Under the pieces are notes generated by a model. The model made no database searches. It was not told the origin of the DNA and worked only from the letters and a program-made list of their open reading frames with translations. A stretch of 64,000 bases of DNA, taken from Tropicibacter sp. R16_0 (GTDB lineage: Bacteria > Pseudomonadota > Alphaproteobacteria > Rhodobacterales > Rhodobacteraceae). Of this stretch, positions 58,250-64,000 are shown one piece after another (the stretch's first letter is position 1; each line of letters starts with the position of its first letter). The position numbers were made by a program, and so were the translations under genes. Where the stretch lies: contig NZ_JAGHRE010000011.1 in NCBI RefSeq assembly GCF_017743935.1, positions 1 through 64,000 on the forward strand, written 5' to 3'.

Positions 58250-59317
58250 GTGGCTCGTATCAGTGAACTTCATTACTCCAACGCCTATGCGCGCGCCTCG
58301 GGCGTGTCCGAGTTTCTTGAGGTTTCGCTAAGCCCCAGTGAAAATCCGGCCGACTTCACCGTGTCCTTCTATCAGGCCAACGGCACTGTCGGGATCGAGG
58401 TGCAACTGGATGATCCCGGGGTTCAGGTGTCCGTCGATCCAGACAATGGTGAGGTCGTCTATGTGATCTCGGCGGATTTCTTCAACATCCGTCTGACAGA
58501 CCCGGATGGGGGTGGCTCGAACAACTACGAGGCCTATGCGCTGACCAATACGACCACCAACGAGGTGATCGACTTTTATGATATCGGTGGCGGTACGCAG
58601 AACATCACTGCAATCGGCGGTGCGGCAGATGGCGCCACGTCCGACAATCTGCCGGTGCTGGTTGGCCCGAATTCGACAACCACGACATTGCAGTTCAACC
58701 AGCCCAATCCCGATGTCCTGACCTATGGCACGGTCAACCCCGGCGATTCCGGGCTGGCGTGTTTTGTGGCCGGAACCTTGATCGACACGGCCAGCGGTGA
58801 ACGCCCTGTCGAGATGATCAAGCCTGGTGATCTGGTGATGACGCGCGATGATGGCCTTCAACCGGTCCGTTGGGTCGGGTCGAAAACGGTGCGGGGGCAT
58901 GGGCGGTATTCACCGGTTCGAATTACCGCAGGCACACATGGGGCACATCGCGACGTCCTGATCTCGCCCCAGCATCGCATTCTGGTGTCGGGGTGGCAGG
59001 TCGAACTTTTGTTTGGCGAGGAAGAGGTGCTGGTGCCTGCGAAGTCACTGATCGACGGGAAAGGTGTCAGCTGGGCGCCACTGGATATCGTCCGCTACGT
59101 GCACCTCTTCTTTGATGCGCATCAGATCGTCTCGACCGGTGGTTTGGACAGCGAGAGTTTTTATCCTGGGCAACTGGCTCTTGGCGCGCTCGACAATGAG
59201 ACAGCGCAAGAGCTTTATGCACTGTTCCCCGAGTTGCGCGAAACGCCCGAGGTGTACGGCGCGCCCGCCCGCGCCATACAAAGCGGCCCGCAGGCCACAT
59301 TGTTGCGCCGCGCTTAA
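58250..59317 (+). CDS. Hint-domain (hedgehog/intein-type) secreted-type protein
   Basis: 355-residue protein beginning at GTG 58250 (the upstream 27 codons read poorly). Residues 1-100 resemble a lamin-tail-like beta domain (ARISELHYSNAYARASGVSE, FLEVSLSPSENPADFTVSFY). A Gly/Asn/Thr-rich middle part follows. The Hint_2 domain starts at about residue 170 with LACFVAGTLIDTASGERPVE (nucleophilic Cys, GD-LV-TRDDG, PVRWVG) and includes ISPQHRILVSGWQVELLFGE (His motif). No canonical signal peptide. In Rhodobacteraceae such proteins are common and thought to self-process or to be exported by type I systems; no RTX repeats are seen here. Confidence 0.85.
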   Translation: MARISELHYSNAYARASGVSEFLEVSLSPSENPADFTVSFYQANGTVGIEVQLDDPGVQVSVDPDNGEVVYVISADFFNIRLTDPDGGGSNNYEAYALTNTTTNEVIDFYDIGGGTQNITAIGGAADGATSDNLPVLVGPNSTTTTLQFNQPNPDVLTYGTVNPGDSGLACFVAGTLIDTASGERPVEMIKPGDLVMTRDDGLQPVRWVGSKTVRGHGRYSPVRITAGTHGAHRDVLISPQHRILVSGWQVELLFGEEEVLVPAKSLIDGKGVSWAPLDIVRYVHLFFDAHQIVSTGGLDSESFYPGQLALGALDNETAQELYALFPELRETPEVYGAPARAIQSGPQATLLRRA

Positions 59318-59383
59318 TCGCCCGCCCTTGCTTTCAGCGGCGGCTGTGATAGCAGGGCTGCAACATGTGATCAGGGGACCGTC

Positions 59384-60457
59384 ATGGACGATCTTAAGGC
59401 AAAATATCTGGGTCAGATCGCCGATGCGGGCGACGAAGCGGCGCTTGAAGCGATCCGCGTGGCCGCCGTCGGAAAAAAGGGCGAAGTGGCGCTGAAGATG
59501 CGCGAGTTGGGCAAGATGACGCCCGAGGAACGCCAGGTGGCAGGCCCCGCGCTCAACGCACTCAAGGATGAGATCAATTCGGCACTGTCGGCCAAAAAGG
59601 CAGCACTGGCCGATGCCGCGCTGGACGAGCGTCTGCGCACCGAATGGCTGGATGTGACCCTACCCGTGCGCCCAAGCCGTCAAGGCAGTCTGCACCCGAT
59701 CAGCCAGGCCAGCGAAGAGCTCACCGCGATCTTTGCCGAGATGGGCTTTGCTGTCGCCGAAGGCCCCCGGATTGAAACCGATTGGTACAACTTTGATGCG
59801 CTGAACATCCCCGGCCACCATCCTGCGCGGGCCGAGATGGACACGTTCTATATGCACCGCGACGAGGGCGATAACCGCCCGCCGCACGTGTTGCGCACGC
59901 ATACGTCTCCGGTGCAGATCCGTTCGATGGAGAAAACCGGCGCGCCGATCCGCGTGATCTGCCCCGGTGGTGTCTACCGCGCGGACTATGACCAGACGCA
60001 CACGCCGATGTTCCACCAGGTCGAGGGTCTGGCCATCGACAAGGACATTTCGATGGCGAACCTGAAATGGGTGCTCGAGGAATTCGTGAAAGCCTTTTTC
60101 GAGGTCGATGGCGTCGACCTGCGCTTCCGCGCCTCGCACTTCCCCTTTACCGAGCCATCGGCGGAGGTCGACATCCGCTGCTCGTGGGAGGGCGGGACGC
60201 TCAAGATTGGCGAAGGGGACGACTGGCTCGAGATTCTGGGCTCGGGCATGGTACACCCCAAGGTGATCGCCGCCGGTGGTATTGATCCTGACGAGTATCA
60301 GGGCTTTGCCTTTGGTATGGGGATCGACCGGATCGCGATGCTGAAATACGGCATCCCCGACCTGCGCGCCTTCTTTGAAAGCGACCTGCGCTGGTTGCGC
60401 CACTATGGCTTCGCCGCGCTGGACATGCCGAACCTGCATGGTGGTTTGAGCCGCTAA
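59384..60457 (+). CDS. pheS: Phenylalanine--tRNA ligase subunit alpha
   Basis: 357-residue alpha chain. N-terminal coiled coil ([40 protein letters not shown]), then the class II catalytic core: [20 protein letters not shown], motif 2 [20 protein letters not shown] near residues 198-217 and motif 3 [20 protein letters not shown] near 310-329. Length normal. The partner pheT begins only at 63148; three other genes lie between. Confidence 0.96.
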   Translation: MDDLKAKYLGQIADAGDEAALEAIRVAAVGKKGEVALKMRELGKMTPEERQVAGPALNALKDEINSALSAKKAALADAALDERLRTEWLDVTLPVRPSRQGSLHPISQASEELTAIFAEMGFAVAEGPRIETDWYNFDALNIPGHHPARAEMDTFYMHRDEGDNRPPHVLRTHTSPVQIRSMEKTGAPIRVICPGGVYRADYDQTHTPMFHQVEGLAIDKDISMANLKWVLEEFVKAFFEVDGVDLRFRASHFPFTEPSAEVDIRCSWEGGTLKIGEGDDWLEILGSGMVHPKVIAAGGIDPDEYQGFAFGMGIDRIAMLKYGIPDLRAFFESDLRWLRHYGFAALDMPNLHGGLSR

Positions 60458-60754
60458 GTGTTCAGCGTCAGCTATTACATGGCTGTCGTTTACAATTGGA
60501 TGTTGCGGCATGCTGAGGCGATGCCGCGTTGGAAAGGTCACGCCATTATTGGCGTGACTTTTGTTTTTTCCGTCGTTGTTTTGTTGATTGCACCGGTCTG
60601 GGTGCTCTTGCCTCTTTGGGTTTTTGTTTGGGCCCCTGTTTCCGTATTCTCGCACGCACTAAATTCGGTTTGGAAAGAGCGAGACCAGGTTAAGAAGCAT
60701 CGCATCGATGCAGCTTTCAGGACTAAGAAACTGCTGAAAGGCTTCAGAGAGTAG
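60458..60754 (+). CDS. Small hypothetical two-helix membrane protein
   Basis: About 98 residues from GTG 60458, which touches the pheS stop, or 91 from ATG 60479; neither has a good ribosome site. Two hydrophobic segments (HAIIGVTFVFSVVVLLIAPV and LLPLWVFVWAPVSVFSHALN) followed by a basic tail (KERDQVKKHRIDAAFRTKKL). AT-richer than its neighbours (many TTT/GTT codons), which suggests acquired sequence. Function unknown. Confidence 0.6.
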   Translation: MFSVSYYMAVVYNWMLRHAEAMPRWKGHAIIGVTFVFSVVVLLIAPVWVLLPLWVFVWAPVSVFSHALNSVWKERDQVKKHRIDAAFRTKKLLKGFRE

Positions 60755-60789
60755 AATTGTGCCTGGCGCGGAATCTAGGCCGATAGGCC

Positions 60790-60931
60790 GCCGCGCCATC
60801 GCCAGACCGCCCGCAAGGGCTGGCGATTTGGATGTGGCGCAATTTCGATTAGAGCGCAGACGGATTTGGCAGGGATAAAGTGGCCTGCAACTCTGTCGCG
60901 TCGCCATCCCGCGGTCTGGCGATGGCGCGGC
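60790..60931. repeat. 21-bp perfect inverted repeats with competing local hairpins upstream of the esterase gene
   Basis: The left arm (60790-60810, GCCGCGCCATCGCCAGACCGC) is the exact inverse of the right arm (60911-60931); 100 bases lie between. Each arm can also fold locally: ATCGCCA..GCCC-gcaa-GGGC-TGGCGAT (60798-60828, GNRA loop) and CGCCATC-N9-GATGGCG (right side). A third pair CAACTCTGT/ACAGAGTTG encloses the right arm. The two folding states exclude each other. Confidence 0.7.
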
Positions 60932-60987
60932 TTTCGCCCCACAGAGTTGTGACGTGACACGGGCAATAAGCTGGGTAGGGTCGGGCC

Positions 60988-61794
60988 ATGATCAGAACTG
61001 CGCTTGCCTGCCTTCTCCTTTCTGCAACCTCGACCCTCGCCATGGGGCCGTGGAAATCCGACTGCCATGGGCAGACCGCCTGTGAACTGGGCGATCGTTC
61101 GTATCATGTGCTGGAACCTGATGGCTGGGACGGTGAGACGCCCTTGCCGGTGTTGATGCATTTCCACGGCTGGTCGCGGCAGGGCGATCTGGTGGTTCGG
61201 CATCAGCGGATTGCAGGGCACACGAAACTGCGCGGCGTGCTGCTGGTGGCTCCGAACGGGCGGCACAAAAGCTGGGACTTCTGGACCTCGGACACCGATG
61301 ACGTGGGCTTTGGTGATGATGTGCTGGCGGATGTGGCAAAACACTATCCAATCGACCCCGAGCGCATCTTTGTCTCGGGCTATTCTTATGGGGGGGCGAT
61401 GGCCTGGCGTTATGCCTGTCAGTCGGAAACGCCAATCGCGGCGCTCATGGGAATCGCGGGCACCATCCGGCAGACCGAACATTGCCCCAGCACTCCGCGC
61501 GAGGTGCGCCATGTGCACGGGCTGCGCGATACGGTCATGGATTTCCCCTTTGGCCCGGATGGGGACACGACGCATCCCGTTGCCCTGTGGCGGGCGCAAT
61601 ACGACTGTGGCGATGCCACGCCCAAGGGAGATTGGAGCGTCGAGCCGTTCCTGACGCTGAGCCGCGTGGAATGGACGAGTTGCCAGCAGGGCAAGGTTAC
61701 TCTGGACACCCATCCGGGCGGGCATTTCATCCCGCACGGTTGGGTTGGACGCCAGCTGGACGAGTTGCTGGGGCGCGCGCCGACTTATCCCTGA
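60988..61794 (+). CDS. Secreted esterase, PHB-depolymerase (LpqC)-like
   Basis: 268-residue alpha/beta hydrolase with a signal peptide (MIRTALACLLLSATSTLAMG). Core: TPLPVLMHFHGWSRQGDLVV near residues 50-69 (oxyanion region), the nucleophile elbow FVSGYSYGGAMAWRYACQS near 128-146 (G-Y-S-Y-G), Asp in VHGLRDTVMDF near 180, and the terminal His GGHFIPHGW near 246. Four Cys (SDCHGQTACELG; DCGDAT; SCQQG) suggest disulfides. Hydrolyses polyesters or aryl esters in the family; substrate not known. Overlaps the convergent DUF2652 gene by 10 bases. Confidence 0.85.
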   Translation: MIRTALACLLLSATSTLAMGPWKSDCHGQTACELGDRSYHVLEPDGWDGETPLPVLMHFHGWSRQGDLVVRHQRIAGHTKLRGVLLVAPNGRHKSWDFWTSDTDDVGFGDDVLADVAKHYPIDPERIFVSGYSYGGAMAWRYACQSETPIAALMGIAGTIRQTEHCPSTPREVRHVHGLRDTVMDFPFGPDGDTTHPVALWRAQYDCGDATPKGDWSVEPFLTLSRVEWTSCQQGKVTLDTHPGGHFIPHGWVGRQLDELLGRAPTYP

Positions 61795-62957
61795 CCAGCG
61801 ACCAGCTCGCCCACATCCTGTGGTCGGTCGGGTGCCAGTGACGCGTCTTCGGCCAGCCAATCCGCGCAAATCTCTTTCAAGCGCCGGATCCGGTTTTCCT
61901 TGTCGGGCACGATAATTGACTTGAGCTTTTTCTTGACCATACCTGTCATCAGGCGGCCCATCAGGTTACCACCTTTGGGCGTGGCAAAGCGGACCTTGAC
62001 CATCGTGCCATCGCCAACGGACACAAGCTCGTTGGTTTCGTACATCGTCAGACCCATGGGCAGGTTGTAGCGGCCTGTCACATACTCACCAGGACGCCAA
62101 TCGATGATCTCGAATGGAAAGATGTCATCGCCGTGATGGCAGTGGTACATCGTGCCGGGTTCGATTTTACCTTTGTTCAAGCCAAGCAGATCAACGGCAT
62201 CGGCCCCCAGCCATTTGGCGCGCATGTCGGGCCGGGTGCAGGCCGTAAACGCCGCCGCTGGTGAGACGGTGACCGGTATGGCCCACTCTTCCATCAACAG
62301 CTCTTCGTCGGGTTTGACAAAGACCTGTTCTGACCCGCGCCTGCGTTCCCATGCCTGTTTGAGATCGCGGACGACATACTCGATCTCGCCGATGTGCTCG
62401 ATGTCCTCGGTATAGAACTCGTCCTCCGAGAACAGGCCTTTCATGTCCATCTTGCGCAACGCGTCGCAGGAGACGAGCATATAGGCGTCCATGCCCGTGC
62501 GTTCCTTGACCGTGTTCTTGAGCAGACGAAAGGCGGTGATGACATCCGTGCCGGCCAGCTCTTGCCGCCCGCCGGTTTCCTGCACGACGCATTCGCCGTG
62601 ATGCACCACGATCTTGAGTTCCAGCCCATCGATATTGGCGCAGGCTCCGCAGTCGCATGAGGTGTTGATCTGCATCTTTTCCTTGCTGCGGGCAAAGGCG
62701 CAGTAGATCTGTTCGGCGAAGTCGATGATGAACTGTTTGGTCATCACGTCGCTTTCAAACGCAAAGGCGAACACCGCATCGCCTTGGAGACCGGAAATGC
62801 TCAGCGGAGATCGGATGGCTGGCACCAGGGCGCCAAACAACTCCTCAAGGATCCCCTTGGCGTGCGTGATTTCAGTCTCGGACATGAATTTCGTGTATCC
62901 GGATATGTCCGCAATCACGAAGAAGGCGGACTGTGGTCCGGTTTTGTCGGATGTCAT
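61785..62957 (-). CDS. DUF2652 plus SRPBCC two-domain protein
   Basis: 390-residue protein. Residues 1-190 are DUF2652, which looks like a class III nucleotidyl-cyclase-like fold: FFVIADISGYTKFMSETEIT at the N-terminus and SGLQGDAVFAFAFESDVMTK near 55-74 (the GD-A-F pattern), with a CDCGACANIDGLELKIVVHH segment (possible metal site) near 101-120 and TDVITAFRLLKNTVKERTGM near 137. Residues 220-375 are an SRPBCC helix-grip domain (VTVSPAAAFTACTRPDMRAK, GTMYHCHHGDDIFPFEIIDW). The cyclase residues needed for catalysis are not all evident, so a sensor role is possible. Convergent with the esterase gene. Confidence 0.8.
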   Translation of the reverse strand: MTSDKTGPQSAFFVIADISGYTKFMSETEITHAKGILEELFGALVPAIRSPLSISGLQGDAVFAFAFESDVMTKQFIIDFAEQIYCAFARSKEKMQINTSCDCGACANIDGLELKIVVHHGECVVQETGGRQELAGTDVITAFRLLKNTVKERTGMDAYMLVSCDALRKMDMKGLFSEDEFYTEDIEHIGEIEYVVRDLKQAWERRRGSEQVFVKPDEELLMEEWAIPVTVSPAAAFTACTRPDMRAKWLGADAVDLLGLNKGKIEPGTMYHCHHGDDIFPFEIIDWRPGEYVTGRYNLPMGLTMYETNELVSVGDGTMVKVRFATPKGGNLMGRLMTGMVKKKLKSIIVPDKENRIRRLKEICADWLAEDASLAPDRPQDVGELVAGQG

Positions 62958-63147
62958 ATTGATACTCCCCCAAGATCAATATCGACAGCCTACACACAGT
63001 TTCGTGAACAGGTCAAAGTATTCCGATTTATGCATTCGGCCAACGGATTCGGGCAAAATGACATCGTTGGCCCTTGTCCCCTTTCCCCGTCCGGGCTGAT
63101 CCGATAAAGCCTGCTATAACTTTCTGATCAATCGCGGACGAGACGCA

Positions 63148-64000
63148 ATGAAATTCACCCTTTCCTGGTTGAAGGACCACCTCGACACCGAAGCATCGGT
63201 GGATGAGATCGCCGAGGCCCTGACCGATCTGGGTCTTGAGGTCGAAGAGATCGTGAACCCGGCTGACCGGCTCAAGGGGTTTACCCTTGGGTATGTGAAG
63301 CACGCCGAAAAGCACCCCGATGCGGACAAGCTGCGGGTGTGCAAGGTCGACACCGACGAGGGCGAGATGCAGATCATCTGCGGCGCGCCCAATGCCCGCG
63401 AAGGCATCACCGTGGTGGTCTGCAAGCCGGGCATGTACATCCCCGGCCTGGATATCACCATCGGCGTCGGCAAGATCCGTGGTGTCGAAAGCTTTGGCAT
63501 GATGGCGTCCGAGCGCGAGCTGGAACTGTCGGATGAGCATGACGGCATCATCGAGCTGCCCTCGGGCGAGGTCGGCGACAGCTTTGTCGGCTGGCTGGCC
63601 GAGAACGCGCCCGCCAAGGTCGATCCGATGATCGAAATTGCGATTACACCCAACCGCCCCGATGCGCTTGGGGTTTACGGAATTGCTCGTGACCTGGCCG
63701 CGCGTGGCTTGGGGACGCTCAAGACCCGTGAAATCCCCCCGGTTGAGGGCGAGTTCCTGAGCCCGATCAATGTGACCATTGACGAGGACACACGCGAGGC
63801 TTGCCCGGTGTTCTATGGTCGCCTGATCCGTGACGTCAAAAATGGACCGTCGCCGCAGTGGCTGCAGGATCGGCTGACCGCGATTGGTCTGCGGCCGATT
63901 TCTGCTCTGGTGGATATCACCAACTTCTTCACGTTTGACCGCAACCGTCCTTTGCACGTGTTCGATGCGGACAAGGTGCAGGGTGACCTGCGCGTGCACC
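63148..64000 (+). CDS. pheT: Phenylalanine--tRNA ligase subunit beta (partial, runs off right edge)
   Basis: The first 284 codons are visible and open to the window end. [20 protein letters not shown] is the canonical start. The EMAP/OB-fold tRNA-binding domain lies at residues about 38-150 ([59 protein letters not shown]), then the B1/B3 region [20 protein letters not shown] and [20 protein letters not shown]. It forms the alpha2beta2 synthetase with PheS, encoded 2.7 kb upstream. Confidence 0.96.
   Translation, partial: MKFTLSWLKDHLDTEASVDEIAEALTDLGLEVEEIVNPADRLKGFTLGYVKHAEKHPDADKLRVCKVDTDEGEMQIICGAPNAREGITVVVCKPGMYIPGLDITIGVGKIRGVESFGMMASERELELSDEHDGIIELPSGEVGDSFVGWLAENAPAKVDPMIEIAITPNRPDALGVYGIARDLAARGLGTLKTREIPPVEGEFLSPINVTIDEDTREACPVFYGRLIRDVKNGPSPQWLQDRLTAIGLRPISALVDITNFFTFDRNRPLHVFDADKVQGDLRVH

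Overview
The window looks like a chromosome segment of a marine Roseobacter-group alphaproteobacterium (Rhodobacteraceae, Ruegeria/Phaeobacter-like). Reasons: GC-rich coding with Shine-Dalgarno starts and many ATGA overlaps; a rich set of ABC and TRAP uptake systems; an MttB-like methyltransferase next to a dimethylglycine-dehydrogenase-like flavoprotein; L-malyl-CoA lyase; a DddP-like M24 enzyme; a Hint-domain protein and DUF6868/TIGR02300 proteins typical of that family. No rRNA, CRISPR array or intact insertion sequence was seen.

Layout. 1-2.1 kb: a cobalt ECF-transport operon (DUF4198 protein, CbiM, CbiL-like, running off the left edge) behind a well-conserved cobalamin riboswitch. 2.3-12.1 kb: a VOC protein, then a minus-strand operon for uptake and CoA-activation of an unidentified small solute (spermidine/putrescine-type ABC transporter, crotonase, AMP-ligase) divergent from a TetR regulator with a palindromic operator, followed by a cupin/FAD-amine-oxidase-like/NTF2 group. 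12.2-16.8 kb: universal stress protein plus TRAP transporter with a divergent LysR regulator. 16.8-24.2 kb: gap with a LacI-type operator, pdxJ, the flavoprotein/GcvT-MttB pair, and a divergent SRPBCC/racemase pair. 24.2-24.4 kb: a small protein whose conserved reading frame is interrupted only by a UGA at a CxxC-type position, most simply read as a selenocysteine codon.

24.56-34.58 kb is a 10-kb integrative element in tRNA-Ala(GGC): a 15-bp exact direct repeat of the tRNA 3' end, a P4-type integrase beside the tRNA, AlpA-like regulators and a primase-helicase gene split by a -1 frameshift in a T6 run. This core is like that of phage satellites. The cargo is an M24 enzyme with the metal ligands and exact spacing of DMSP lyase DddP but without the presumed catalytic Asp, and its own LysR regulator.

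34.6-45.2 kb: TIGR02300 protein, YgjP-like metalloprotease, GntR regulator and NMT1/SsuBC-type ABC transporter, MltB-like transglycosylase, a highly palindromic intergenic region, accA, AraC-GyrI regulator, LysE exporter/Lrp pair with a perfect operator, PA14 protein, racemase-like protein. 45.4-52.2 kb: iron alcohol dehydrogenase, malyl-CoA lyase, and a D-amino-acid catabolic operon (dgcN-dgcA-D-amino-acid transaminase) followed by a CoA-transferase whose ribosome-binding site lies inside the operon's terminator hairpin. 52-64 kb: small conserved proteins, pyruvate kinase, rpmI-rplT, an MFS carrier, a Hint protein, pheS and (after a 2.7-kb insertion of other genes) the start of pheT.

All family calls are made from recognised motifs, without database searches.
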